From: Tiliqua scincoides
Lineage: Eukaryota; Chordata; Lepidosauria; Squamata; Scincidae
Reading direction: 5' to 3'
NCBI RefSeq assembly: GCF_035046505.1
Contig: NC_089821.1
Coordinates: forward strand, 7,662,218-7,726,217
Length of the DNA: 64,000 nucleotides
Part shown: piece after piece, positions 22,577 to 33,412 of the stretch
Position numbering within the stretch: the stretch's first letter is position 1
How the letters are laid out: each line of letters starts with the position of its first letter
The notes under the pieces: generated by a model
The model's database searches: none
Seen by the model: only the letters and a program-made list of their open reading frames with translations
Told to the model about the DNA's origin: nothing
Position numbers and translations under genes: made by a program

Positions 22577-23033
22577 TTGATTGAGACATACAAAATTATG
22601 CATGGGAAAGATAAAGTCGATGTAAAGATGCTCTTTACAGTCTCCCATAACACCAGAACCAGGGGACATCCACTAAAATTGAGGGTTGGGAGAGTTAGAA
22701 CAGACAAAAGAAAATATTTCTTTACTCAGCGTGTGGTTGGTCTGTGGAATTCCTTGCCACAGGATGTGGTGACGGCGTCTGGCCTGAATGCCTTTAAAAG
22801 GGGATTGGACAAGTTTCTGGAGGAAAAATCCAGTATGGGTTACAAGCCATGATGTGTATGTGCAACCTCCTGATTTTAGAAATGGGCTATGTCAGAATGC
22901 CAATGCAAGGGAGAGCACCAGGATGCAGGTCTCTTGTTATAGGTGTGCTCCCTGGGGCATTTGGTGAGATACAGGAAGCTGGACTAGACGGGCCTATGGC
23001 CTGATCCGGTGGGGCTGTTCTTATGTTCTTATG
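22577..23033 (+). mobile_element. CR1-like LINE 3' segment between inverted hAT elements
   Basis: Plus strand. It encodes LIETYKIMHGKDKVDVKMLF, NTRTRGHPLKLRVGRVRTDK, KYFFTQRVVGLWNSLPQDVV and LDKFLEEKSSMGYKP, then a 3' UTR ending in two TTCTTATG units. A small UTR deletion precedes 'ggtgagatacagg'. It is 5'-truncated directly beside the target octamer of the left hAT. Confidence 0.9.
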
Positions 23034-23074
23034 AGTCCTCTAAGGTGTGGTACCAGGGGCAATGTACCCCATGC

Positions 23075-24334
23075 CAGTGGCATCACTAGGGTTTGCGTCA
23101 CCCACTGCGGGAGGCCAGCACGTCACCCCCATGCAGTGGGCGGAGCAACACCACAGTTGGTGGGCATGGTGATGTACCATTGCCCCACCCCCACTGGTTT
23201 TTTGGCTGTACCTTTTGGTAGATTAAAGATATTTCAACGTGGTTTGTTTTATTGCATTCTGCATGAAATCACACATTGATTGATGTATAACATGATGGAA
23301 TTATTCCTCCAAACTGTGATTTTTGTGATTTTGGTCACTAGAGGTGTCATCCCTTCCCCAGGGTGCCAATTTACTAACAACTTATTGCAGCAGTTCCCAA
23401 ATTTTTAGCACCGGGAGTCACTTTTTAGAATGACAATCTGTCCAGGGCCCAACAGATGTGATGTCATGGCTGGAAGTGACATCATAAAGCAAATTAAAAT
23501 AAATAATTATAAATAATTAAATTAAAGTAAAACAAATAATTAAATGAGGGAAAGCCAGCCCTGTTCCACCAAATGAATTTTCTCTTTAGCCTGCCTGCAA
23601 TCACCCACCCAAAAAATCAATAAGATTTTCATCCCTATCTAGTAACCTAGTATCTAGCAATAACATTTGATAGAAATGAAATATTTTGCTCCGGTTTTTT
23701 CATTGCATTGTACTAGAAATTCCACATCCAATGGTATATAACAGGGGTGCCCAAACCCCGGCCCTGGGGCCACTTGCAGCCCTCAAGAACTCCCAATGCG
23801 GCCCTCAGGGAGCCCCCAGTCTCCAATGAGCCTCTGGCCCTCCAGAGATTTGCTGAAACCCTCACCGGCCCAAAGCAACTGCTCTCAGGGTGGGGGTGAC
23901 TGTTCGATCTCTTGCGTGAACTGTGGGATGAGGGCTCCCTCCACTGCTTGCTGTTTCATGTCTGTGATGCAGTAGCGGCAGCAAAGGAAAGGACAGCCTT
24001 GCTTTGTGCAAGGCCTTTTATAGGCCTTAACCTATTACTAGACCTTCATTCATTCATATAAGTTCATCTTTAATATATTCATTTATGTAAACTTATGTAA
24101 ATTTATTCAAATTTTAAATGTAAATTAATTCTTTTTTCCCCCGGCCCCTGACACAGTGTCAGAGAGATGATGTGGCCCTCCTGCCAAAATCTTTGGACAC
24201 CCCTGGTATATAGCATGATGGGGTTATTCCTAACCACCGCGATGTTAGCGCGTCACCCCCCCGGCGTGCATCACCCCCCCTTGCGTGTCACCCGTTGAGG
24301 CCCACACTACCTGCACCCCCTAGTGACGCCACTG
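23075..24334 (+). mobile_element. Long MITE2-family hAT element, interrupted by hAT-A
   Basis: Left end CAGTGGCATCACTAGGG, right end CCCTAGTGACGCCACTG. Flanks CCCCATGC (23067-23074) and CCCCCTGC (24335-24342) agree at 7 of 8. 23075-23636 is an inverted copy of 22029-22564. The body contains two direct versions of the 'cattctgcatg...acatgatgg' module. A hAT-A element sits at 23742-24205 inside the second module. A MITE1-type right end (TTAGCTATGCCACTG) follows at 24346-24361. Confidence 0.85.
23742..24205 (-). mobile_element. hAT-A element nested in the long MITE2 copy
   Basis: CAGGGGTGCCCAAAC start, TTTGGACACCCCTG end. Flanks GTATATAA (23734-23741) and GTATATAG (24206-24213) match at 7 of 8 and lie inside the host element's GATATATAACATG phrase. 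Inverted relative to the copies at 34796 and 41226, with which it shares the 'cactgtgtcag' and 'aagcaaggc' interior. No coding capacity seen. Confidence 0.9.
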
Positions 24335-24361
24335 CCCCCTGCCCCCTTAGCTATGCCACTG

Positions 24362-24728
24362 CTCTGCTTCTCTGAAGTTCTCCTCCCCCTCCTTTTCTCT
24401 CCTCCTCCTAACTAGCAATTCTTAAGGCCCCAATGCCTGTGATGGTTCGCATGAGATCTCCCCCACATGGTATAGGGTGAAAATGTAGAAAGTTTGAATT
24501 CAACTCCCCAATTTGGGTTTTCTGGGCACTTCAGTAACATTTCAGTGCACCTGAATTTGGCCTCAGCCATCTTTTCAGCACCAGATTACACAGATGTGCC
24601 ATTAGCTTTGGTCCAGGTTCACTGAACATGATTCCTTCCGCCTCCTATGCTCAAATTATTATTATTTTTTTAAAAAGCACTGCTGGTAACCCCTGATAAA
24701 AAATCACATGCTTGACATCCAATGGGCC
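24362..24728. other. Gene-free stretch
   Basis: Nothing recognised. Confidence 0.4.
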
Positions 24729-24942
24729 CAGTGGCATAGCTAGAAGGGTGCAAAGCACGACATTTTGCAGGGAGCCTCACCATAGCGTTGAGAACCAGTC
24801 CTCCCCTTCAGAACCATTCCAGGCAGTGGAGCAAAACGGAGGCATATCCCTGGGATGGCTCCAAAGGGGAGGGCCCCTTGCATGCTATGGTGAGGCTCCC
24901 TGCAAAACGTCGTGCTTTGCACCCCCTCTACGTATGCCACTG
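24729..24942. mobile_element. MITE1 (palindromic hAT MITE)
   Basis: CAGTGGCATAGCTAGAAGGG start, CCTCTACGTATGCCACTG end, inverted arms. Flanks AATGGGCC and ATTGTGCC agree at 6 of 8. Confidence 0.85.
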
Positions 24943-25914
24943 ATTGTGCCTGATTTTTCTCAATAAATTTGCCTCCTGTGCCCATTGGCTTCTGCTGCTG
25001 GCGCTGCTTTGCGGAGCTGCTCTCAGTGGCTTGTTAAAATATACCTCCATGAGTTGCTATCTAGTTCCCTAAGGGAACGTCATTCAGACTAGTTGATCTA
25101 GATGCCTGAGCAGATGATTTCAGAAGCAGCCAAAATAATAATAATTTCTTCACGCGGCTTAGAGAAGGAAAGGAGAAAGTCTAACACTTTCTAACAAAGA
25201 TATCTGTGGGAAAACCTACAGTAAAAGGAATTCACAAAGGTATGAACCTGGTGCAAAAAAGAAGAGGCACTTACAGCCTTATTAGAGAACAGAATGCGTC
25301 AAACCATCGTAAAACTTAACATGCGCCTTTTAGTGATAAACATTGCTAATGATCTTAAAAAACATATTTGCAAACACCAGCATTATGAAGCCCAGAGATT
25401 GCAGGTTTGGAACTGTACGAAGTTGATGTGTTTCATGACTGTGCTACCAAAAGCTATGTGGTTAGATTATTAACACTTCTCTTCCCTTTATACATTGAAA
25501 CTGCAATCCTGGCCACTGTTGCATGTGCTTACATTCTGCTTGAACGACATAGGAGCATCATTTTTGATTTGGGAAGAGAAAAGTACATCAGGAGGGAGTA
25601 GAATTAAGCAAGGCAGAAGTACGCTGTGTACTCAGGGTTCAACTGATAAGAAAAAAAATCAGTGTTTTTTTATTATTTTTATTACTGAGTTATTTAAAAT
25701 ATTCATATTTAAAATATTCACTGTATGAATATTTATGGACTGTACTGTATTTATATGGTGTTTCAATAACTAAAGTTCACCAAGTGGTTTGCGTGACAAA
25801 ATAAATGAAAAGAGATATCTCTACAGGAGCTGGCCATCCTTACAAAAACCGGATGACAAAAAACCTCATAGGAAAACAGGGGAAAACAATTTTCAAGGAT
25901 GATTCAATTAGCAG
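24943..25914. other. Gene-free stretch
   Basis: A 64-residue frame at 25407-25601 has a hydrophobic centre but no start context, neighbours or similarity I recognise. I do not call it a gene. Confidence 0.4.
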
Positions 25915-26163
25915 AATTACCCCTGCTAATTGGGTAAGAGGCACTTTTTCAAGTGGGTGCTCCTCTTTCTAGCAGGGGGAGAGTAACTGGCCCACCTCAC
26001 CCCAGCAGTGTCTGTTCTAGTGGCTGTCTGCTGGTATTCATTTGCACCTCTTTAGATTGTGAGCCCTTTTGGGACAGGGAGCCATTTAGTTATTTGATTT
26101 TTCTCTGTAAACCGCTTGTGAACTTTTAGCTGAAAAGCAGTATATAAATAATGTTAATAATAA
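25915..26163 (+). mobile_element. L2-tailed SINE or LINE 3' end
   Basis: Plus-strand sequence with AGATTGTGAGCCC, GACAGGGAGCCATTTA, TTTCTCTGTAAACCGC and a terminal GTATATAAATAATG plus AAT repeats. This is the arrangement of L2/CORE-type 3' ends. Diverged minus-strand relatives lie at 44610-44850 and 58884-59050. Confidence 0.65.
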
Positions 26164-27008
26164 TTTGTGAGGAATAATTGCAAGGATGTGAACAGCCAGT
26201 GGATAAAATGCTATGCTATGATGAACATGAACACTTGTTCTTTCCCTGGAAAATAAAGGGGGGCCAATTAAAAGGTGTGTCTTCATCAAGTTACTAGGGC
26301 CCATTTTGAGAGTATTCCTAGGGGGGAAAAATGTTGTATCTTTCATACCAAACAATCACGATATCAGAAGAAATCTGTTTGTGAGCAAAGTAATTCATGC
26401 AGACTTTGTACATTTGTCCACTGAGTAGTTTACAACAGCAGTTGCTCAATGTGTAAGACAAAAAAGGTGATCTGATAAATCCGTGGTCTTCAACCTTTTT
26501 TGTGCCATGACCCCAGTAAATAAATATATAAATGGAAGTTATGAGACTGTGGATCCACTGCCAATCCCACCCCCTCCCTGGATCCAATCTGACCACCCTG
26601 CCCATGTCACTGCTTACCTTACCCCTCCCACACTTTTTCTCCCTACTTCTTGTGTTTGCACAACAACCCTGTGAAATAGCAGTCTGAACAGGGCCGGCCT
26701 TAGGAGCTGAAGGGCAAGATAGTGAGAAAAGTCTGTGAAGGATTACATCAAGAACTCCGTTTTGAGAAGGCAGTACCAGTACTGGATTGGATCCAAGCCC
26801 TCTCAGGCTGTGAAAGGATGTCGTGAAACCCCCCTGCCCCCAGCACTGAGGGTTCAATATAGGGATCTAAAGCCTGGACATGCAAAGATCAACACTGTCC
26901 ATCAACGAACAATTCTAACTGAAGTTCAAACCAAATATGGACCTATAACCTCTTAAGTTATATGAATGTATAACTTCCTAATCTTACAACCATATGTATA
27001 GAGAGAAG
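26164..27008. other. Gene-free stretch with a hAT-like end
   Basis: At 26482 the phrase GTGGTCTTCAACCTTTTTTG resembles Charlie-type hAT ends; no partner end was found. A 179-residue minus-strand frame at 26318-26857 shows no domain, runs through this hAT-like phrase and has overlapping frames on the other strand. Confidence 0.35.
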
Positions 27009-27309
27009 CAGTGGCATAGCTGGAGGGGGTACCAAGCACTGAGTTTTGCAGAGAGCCTCAACATGGTGCGCAAGTTGCCCCTCCCATTTTGAGCCATTCC
27101 GGACAGTGCGGTAGGAGCAAAACAGAGGTGAATGCAGGGAGGTAGGGAAGTGAATGCAGGATGGAGCACATGGGCAGTCAAGGTGAATGCTTCCATTTTG
27201 CTCCCACCACCCAGAATGTCTCTGAAGGGGAAGGGAGGGGCCACTTCCATGCCACTGTGAGGCTCCCTGCAAAACTCAGTGCTTTGCACCCCCTCTAGCT
27301 ACACCACTG
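27009..27309. mobile_element. MITE1 (palindromic hAT MITE), expanded middle
   Basis: CAGTGGCATAGCTGGAGGG start and CTCTAGCTACACCACTG end. Longer than most copies because the centre duplicates 'ggtgaatgcagg' and 'gtgaatgcaggatgg' phrases. Flanking octamers do not match. Confidence 0.82.
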
Positions 27310-27870
27310 GTGTGACGAGCACTGGTTGCAAACACATCAGTCTAGCAGAAATTCAGGCTCCAAAGGTTATGCTAAACTGTGGCCTATATCGATATGTGAT
27401 GTTTTCTCCAGTTCATGTTCTTGCTTTCTTGAGTCCCGTTGGCAAAATACACCTGCCCATCTCTCTGTAGTTCTTCTCTTCCAGCCGAATGTCAAATGAA
27501 AGTGTGTCTCTGTGACATGCCAACAAGCCACAGCAATATTGAAATTCCACTCCGGCAGTCCATAGAGCTCTCGTCTTGTCTTTTCCTCAGTAGGGTTACC
27601 CACTTCAACTCTAGCACATCTCAGTGTGAAAACACAACAGCCATCCGGCAAGGAGACCAGTTGTCAAGTTTGCTTAATGAATTCAGATGCCAGGATAAGA
27701 ACATCAATGCGCTCACCTGTCAGGCTGTCAAGGAAGGCGAAATGCTTTGCGGGGTGGAGAGCACCGGAACAGCTGAAGTTTCAGGCAGAAAGCTCATTGT
27801 CATGGAGGGCAAAAACACTAAACAAAAAATAGCAGGATTGTTTATATGGAACTTCTCAATCCTAGACCCC
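27310..27870. other. Gene-free stretch
   Basis: A 150-residue frame (27439-27891) runs into the 5S SINE and shows no recognised domain; I read it as chance. Confidence 0.4.
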
Positions 27871-28014
27871 TGTTACCCTGCACATGCCTGACCTTGTCTG
27901 ATCTCGGAAGCTAAGCAGGGTCAGGCCTGGTTAGTACTTGGATGGGAGACCGCCTGGGAATACCGGGTACTGTAGGCTTATACCATAGTCTTTCGAGACT
28001 GAAGGTTGCCAACC
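27871..28014 (+). mobile_element. 5S rRNA-derived SINE, best preserved copy
   Basis: TGTTACCCTGCACATGCCTG start, 5S-like body with intact AGCTAAGCAGGGTCAGGCC and TTGGATGGGAGACCGCC, then a 34-nt tail at 27980-28013 identical to the LINE2 3' end at 43249-43282. The tail stem AGTCT (27987-27991), loop TTCG, and AGACT (27996-28000) are perfect. Confidence 0.95.
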
Positions 28015-28510
28015 ACGATCCCTTGGTTGTATAGTATGGGTTGCCCAGTGCTGGTTGTATGATTGCTGTCCCAGCTTGTCAATGTGTAGTACGTAGAGGT
28101 GTTTGAAAATGGTGTTATTTATTTTACTCAGAAATAAGCCCATTGAGTTCAGTAAGACTCATGCTGTACCCCTAACTTACTCACAGGAAAGAAACAACTA
28201 GTAGCACCAAAAGTGATTCAGCAAAGGGAATCAAGAGCAAAATGTGGATTTGGATACGTGCCCTTCCTGTGTGTGTATGGGGGGTGGGGTGGGGGTAGCT
28301 GGGGGGGTATGTACACCCAATCTTGATTCTCAAATTTGCAAATCATGCTAATCAGCTGTTTACATTAGATCTGCAGTATTGGCATATATAATTCAGCCTC
28401 TTCTGGTGTCAGGGTGATGCTACTCCTCTCTCATGCATTCACAGCATTGTACCCTTTCCCCGGTTCCCTCCCTCACCACCCACCTCGCTCTGTGGAATGT
28501 CAAGTACTAA
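28015..28510. other. Gene-free stretch
   Basis: Holds half of the short palindromic repeat near 28118-28160 (ACTCAGAAATAAGCCCATTG) and a G-rich run near 28270-28305. Confidence 0.4.
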
Positions 28511-29060
28511 GGGCCCAATCCTATGGGTGTACTGTGCACCCCTGGAACTCGTGTTCTGACGGCATAGCATGCTTTACAGGTCGCAAAAGGCAGCACATCA
28601 TTTTGCACAGCCAAGTCACCCCCACAAGTGGAAAGCAGCTGCTTAGTAGCAGCCCTGGGGAAAGCCCCAGTGCCAGGGAGCCAGCATGGGGGATCAAGGG
28701 GTAGGCAGAATGGGGCAAGCAGGGGGAGGACCAAGGCAGGTGAGGAGTATGTCAAAGCTGGGAAAGGTATCAGTGCCTCCATCACTCCCACCAATATCTT
28801 GTCCTCCTTCTCAGCCTCAATCCACCGTCCCAGGTTCACTTGAACTAGTGCCAGGAAAATCCCTGGTCCAGGTCTTAGTTTGGACATCAGAGGCTTACTC
28901 CTGGGCAAGGGAACAAATGTCCCCTTTCCCGGAGGCGATCTCCGAGACTGCCTCTCCACAGGATGCAATGCGTGCTTTGGCGGTACAGATGCATTGGTGG
29001 GGGGCGGCATACAGTTGCGGACCTGGCCCCTGTGCCGCCCTGGGGCACAGGACCACAACA
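28511..29060 (+). mobile_element. Harbinger-like element, right end unclear
   Basis: Starts GGGCCCAATCCTATGGG after CTAA. The interior shares 'caagggaacaaatgtccc' and 'ggatgcaatgcg' phrases with the small complete copy at 33221-33397. The right boundary is approximate. Frames in it (for example 28507-29079 minus) overlap on both strands and lack domains. Confidence 0.55.
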
Positions 29061-29341
29061 TGCTGCTCCCTTGCAACATGCCTCACATACTTACTCAGGC
29101 CACGGAGTCTTGCGTGACATTCCGCAGTGCTCCAAAAGCCTTCTGAGGCCTGCAGAACAATACTTGCAGTTTTCTGTGGAATGGAAATGTAGTGTGGGGC
29201 TTCACCTGCCCCCAGAATGGCTCTGAAGGGCAGTTGGAGGTGGCATCACAGCAGGAATGGTGGTGCCACCCCAACAGCGCCCATAGGCATGGCACCTGGG
29301 ATTTCTCCCCCCCTTCCCCCCAGGACCGCCACTGACTGGTT
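29061..29341. other. Gene-free stretch
   Basis: Short interval with a MITE1-like 'agaatggctctgaagggcag' phrase near 29212-29231; no ends. Confidence 0.35.
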
Positions 29342-29486
29342 ACATAAGAGCATAAGAACAGCCCCACTGGATCAGGTCATAGGCCCATCTAGTCCAGCTT
29401 CCTGTATCTCACAGCGGCCCACCAAATGCCCCAGGGAGCACACCAGATAACAAGAGACCTGCAAGGCCTCCTGGGAATTGTAGTTT
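29342..29486 (-). mobile_element. CR1-like LINE 3' end, short unit with bridge
   Basis: Third instance of the paired arrangement. The bridge at 29460-29485 contains the reverse complement of AACTACAATTCCCA at 29472-29485. Confidence 0.82.
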
Positions 29487-29648
29487 AAGAACATAAGAAC
29501 AGCCCCACTGGATCAGGCCATAGGCCCATCTAGTACAGCTTCCTGTATCTCACAGAGGCCCACCAAATGCCCCAGGGAGCACACCAGATAACAAGAGACC
29601 TCATCCTGGTGCCCTCCCTTGCATCTGGCATTCTGACATAGCCCATTT
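29487..29648 (-). mobile_element. CR1-like LINE 3' UTR, second unit
   Basis: Short copy, 5'-truncated within the UTR at 29648. Confidence 0.85.
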
Positions 29649-30804
29649 GGTTGAGAAATGTTAAGTAGATATGGAGTATTTCCTTTCAAAGATCGGAGCA
29701 GAATGTCTCTGTTTGCTGAGACACCACTTCTGCAGGGTTGCTTCTCAGGAGTTACAGCTCACCCATTTGTTTCAGAGGTAATTATGAGTGTGGAGCATTG
29801 TGAGAAGATTTCCCTACGCACTGGAGCAATTTCACAGGAAGGCTCCTGGGGCTTGCAGAGGTCATGTGGCTTTCATCCTGAGAACAGTGAGTGACCTTGA
29901 GAAATGCATGACGACATGCAGGCAATTCAAGTCAAGATACTCATCCTGGGAGCCGACCCTATGCCATGGCCTGCCACAAAGCCCCAATGTTCCCTGCTCC
30001 CCCTCCTCTCAATAGCACAGCGCTGGAGAAAGCCCATCCCCAGGCCCTGCAAAACCTGCCGCTTGCCATTCTGCTGAAGTTACTTGCCACTTCCCAAGCT
30101 GGGGGGAGGCTAGACATTGCCCGCCTGACCATCTCAGCCTTGCCTACTTTCTTCTTTGGACTATTGTCAGTAAAGAAAAAAGCTCAGGAGATACTAGACC
30201 CAGCTCGCCACTTAGGATCAAATGGAAAATAAATCTCATAAAGTATACAAATGGCCACAAATCATGTCATCTATCAAAGCTGGGGAGGCACGTTGATGAA
30301 GTTGACAAAGGCCATTTTTCTTAGGCCTTGGATCAAAAAAAGGGGAAGAGGCTCAAAGATGCTCTCACCTATCCCTCTCCTCCACACTTCCTTTTCTGTC
30401 CCATCCACTCTTCCTGTTCCATCAAGAGAGTGGGGGGAGCAGAGATTGACACACCACAAGGGGGGCCAGCACCATGAGGCGGGGGGCACTGCCTCATACA
30501 GCCTCAAAGGCACATTGCCTTTTTTTAAGGAATGCCATTTTAGTGTGATACACCAGGGTTTGATCCGTCTTATTATTGTTTTAATTGCCCTGCATTTTAA
30601 CATTTGTGTGCTGATTTAATCTATTATCTTGTATTTTTTTTTATCGTTGTAAGCCAATTTGGGTCCCCCCAGTGTGTGGTAGAAAGGGGTAAAAATCCTT
30701 TAAATAAATAAATATGCGGAGAGGTCTTGGACCGGCCCTGCATCAAGGCTGGCTGCTAGCAAGATTATGCAAAGGAAAGGATTGAGTAGTGGTTAAAAGC
30801 GAAA
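29649..30804. other. Gene-free stretch
   Basis: A SINE-like 3' end phrase (TTGTAAGCCAATTTGGGTCC, then AAATAAATAAAT) lies at about 30647-30712. I recognise nothing else. Confidence 0.4.
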
Positions 30805-31040
30805 CAGTGGCATAGCTAGAGGGAGTGCAAAGCACTAGGTTTTGCAGAGAGCCTCACTGCGGCAAGCAAGGGGGCCCTCCCTCTCCCCTCCATTCCAGGT
30901 GGTGGGTGCAAAACAGAGGTGAACATCTCAGTTTTGCTCTTGCCGCCCAGAATGGCTCCGAGGGGGAGGGGCTGCTTGCACGCCGCGCTGAGGCTCCCTG
31001 CAAAACGCAAAGCTTTGCATCCCCTCTAGCTACACCACTG
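30805..31040. mobile_element. MITE1 (palindromic hAT MITE)
   Basis: CAGTGGCATAGCTAGAGGG start, CTCTAGCTACACCACTG end, inverted arms of about 90 bp. Flanking octamers do not match. Confidence 0.85.
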
Positions 31041-32206
31041 CATGGAAGCAGAGTGTGACAGAGGATATTAAAATACCTTTCAAAGTGTGACATACTTTAT
31101 GGACTGCCAGCGCGACAATATTCCATACACACCCTGTCAACTCTGGCCATTGCTTCCAGCACCTGTATTAGTTGAATAGGAGAAAGCAGTCTAGTAGGTG
31201 TGTGGTAGGTGTGAGAATGAACAAGTAGTCCCACCTGAGTCCCAGGGAATGAGCTTGGTGACTCTGAAGGTCCCTTTGGCCCTTCCAGTTCATAGGAAAC
31301 CATCAAAGCAACAGCACAAAAGTGGCTGGGCAATATCTGCCAACTTCATTTCCATCACAAATCCTTTCAAACATGAAACCATTCCAAGCAAATGGTCGAA
31401 CGCCACTGTGCTTTCCAAGGCTGAACGCATCTCGGCGCCTGTCCTATCCACAGGGGCCCATTGAATCACTAATAATTGAAATACCAGTGATCTCTGCCTG
31501 TTTGCCAATCTGCAAACTAAACAAAGGCTTAACCTATTTTCTGTTATGCCAGTTTGCTGACATTTTTCTGCAGCGCAAGCCAGGATATGAACCAACCTGG
31601 GCTATATCTGTGGAAATGAGGTCGGGCGCAGCAGTCCTCTTGGTTCCAAGAGCTGAGCCTGGCTGTCTTTCCAACGCTGCTTTCAGGCTAGTTTTCTCTC
31701 AGCTCACCCAACCAATGCCTTGCAAAAATGAAACCCACAAAGAATAAACAAAAGTCCATTGGAAATGGGAGCAGGAGATTCAGCAAATTCCACGCCATCG
31801 GAACTGTCCCACAAATTCCCCTCGGAGTTCTGAGCGAGTGCAGTGTGAGGTTCATCCGAGTGGCATAATTAGCCCTGAAAAGAGAAATATTTTTGTCCTG
31901 TTCGCACCAGCCAATTATGTTTGCGCTGGATGGAAAAAAAAAAAAATCCTACAGCCACGGATTGTGGAGACAGCCTTTAGACAATTAAAAGCGAAATGCA
32001 GCTGTTCCCCAAAGGTTGATGGGATGCAAATGCTGTCTCCAAATGCTGCTTGAACAACCCCGATGTGTGGATACTGCCAGCTTTCCAAGCCAGTTCAGCT
32101 GTTCTCTAATTAGTGGTAGACTAACAGATTGCTCTGTCATTGATATAATTCTCCTGCACAAATACTCCAGTGTGTGTGTGTGCATGAGAGAGAGAGCGAG
32201 AGAGCG
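31041..32206. other. Repeat-poor block
   Basis: No gene recognised. Frames of 88-141 residues overlap on both strands in 31198-31747 and show no domain. An A-run lies at 31936-31947. Confidence 0.4.
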
Positions 32207-32271
32207 CAGTAGCATAGCCAGAGGAGGGACGGTGAGGTAAGAACTGCAGGTGTCACAACGACCCATGTAAG
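32207..32271 (+). mobile_element. MITE1-like left end fragment
   Basis: CAGTAGCATAGCCAGAGGAG resembles the MITE1 left end. No right end is found; the next recognisable element is the SINE. Confidence 0.4.
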
Positions 32272-32282
32272 CTGCCCCCCTC

Positions 32283-32637
32283 AATAATACAATACAATAC
32301 AATACAGGTATTTATATAACGGCTTTCTATGTCCTCAGATTTCTCCTCGGACTTTATTCAAGGCGGTTTACATGGGCAGGCAATTTAAATCCCAGTAGGG
32401 ATTTTTACAATTTGAAAGGTTCTGTCTTTCAAGAAACCACAACATTCAGATGTTCCTTTCTTGATCTGGTCGCACATTCTGGCCTCCATCCTCCCACGCT
32501 CAGAGCAGATGGAATAACTCGGCTCAGCTTGTCAGCTGCTTCAAGGTCGCACGGTGCCGGTGGCCTCGAACTGGCGACCTTCGGATGTTATCTTCAGGCA
32601 AATGGAGGCTCAACCCTCTAGACCAGACCTCCTGCCC
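32283..32637 (-). mobile_element. tRNA-derived SINE, full length
   Basis: Read on the minus strand it starts GGCAGGAGGTCTGGTCTAGA. It contains an A-box-like TGGTCTAGAGGG and a B-box-like AGTTCGAGGCC. A body follows, then TGTAAACCGCC...AAAGCCGTTATATAAATACC and a (TATTG)n tail at 32284-32305. Flanks CTGCCCCCCTC (32272-32282) and CTGCCCCCTCC (32632-32642) suggest a target duplication but are low complexity. A truncated relative lies inside MITE1 at 48063-48393. Confidence 0.75.
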
Positions 32638-32832
32638 CCTCCACTTGCTGTCGGAGCCATTCCAGACAGCGACGGCAACACACTCTGAGGATGCCAAGGT
32701 TCCACCTGTACTGGATCCCATTCAAATGCCACTGGAACCCTAAACCACAATAGGAAAAAAGAGACACATGTATTTCCATGCTATGTCCCCAAAAAGGACA
32801 AAATCATTCATACAAAAAGCAAAGAGAGAACT

Positions 32833-33213
32833 GACATCCACTCAAATTAAGTGTTGGGAGAGTTAGGACAGACAAAAGGAAATATTTCTTTACCCAGTGT
32901 GTAATTAGTCTGTGGAACTCCTTGCCACAGGAAGGGGTGGTGGCATCTTGTCTAGATGCCTTTAAGAGGGAATTGGACAAATTTCTGGAGGAAAAGTCCA
33001 TCACCAGTTACAAGTCATGGTAGATACGTGCAAGCTCCTGGTTTTAGAGGTAGGCTACCTCAGATTGCCAGATGCAGGGGAGGGCACCAGGATGTAGGTT
33101 TTTTCTTGTCTTGTGTGCTTCCTGAAGCATTTGGTGGCCCACTGTAAGATACAGAAAGCTGGAGTAGATGGGCCTTTGGCCTGATCCATCGGGGTTCTTC
33201 TTATGTTCTTATG
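32833..33213 (+). mobile_element. CR1-like LINE 3' segment
   Basis: Plus strand from the 'gacatccactcaaattaag' phrase through KYFFTQ-type coding remnants, 'ctggaggaaaagtccatcac', the hairpin CTTTGGCCTGATCC and one TTCTTATG unit. More diverged than the 22.6 kb copy. Confidence 0.88.
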
Positions 33214-33220
33214 CCTCCTA

Positions 33221-33397
33221 GGGTGCAATCCTGACCCACTTTCCAGCACTGACATAAGGGCAATGCAGCTCCAAGGTAAGGGAACAAACATTCCGTTATG
33301 AGGAGGCCTCTGTGAGTGCCACCCAACTGCAGGATGCGGCACATATCCCATTGGCACAGCTATGCCAGTGCTGGAAAATGGGTTAGGATTTGGACCC
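33221..33397. mobile_element. Harbinger-like MITE, 177 bp with long TIRs
   Basis: GGGTGCAATCCTGACCCACT opens it; the right end read inward is GGGTCCAAATCCTAACCCAT, and both continue into CCAGCACTG, giving ~31-bp terminal inverted repeats. TA flanks both sides. It lies 7 bp after the CR1 tail. Confidence 0.7.
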
Positions 33398-33412
33398 TAG
33401 TTACTAAATGAT

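Noticed and set aside
26318-26857. 179-residue minus-strand frame
   Set aside because: No recognisable domain, passes through a hAT-like end, and competes with frames on the other strand.
27439-27891. 150-residue frame with several cysteines
   Set aside because: It reads into the 5S SINE at its end and shows no domain; an exon cannot be excluded but nothing supports it.
27871-28014. Functional 5S rRNA gene
   Set aside because: The 5' third of 5S is missing or changed, TCAGGCC replaces TCGGGCC, and a LINE tail replaces the terminator; several similar copies are dispersed.
28507-29079. 190-residue minus-strand frame
   Set aside because: GC-rich Harbinger-like repeat DNA with long frames on both strands; stop-poor composition explains it.
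32560-32637. Functional tRNA gene on the minus strand
   Set aside because: The A and B box-like motifs are part of a SINE with a long body and (TATTG)n tail; no cloverleaf with matched acceptor ends is seen.
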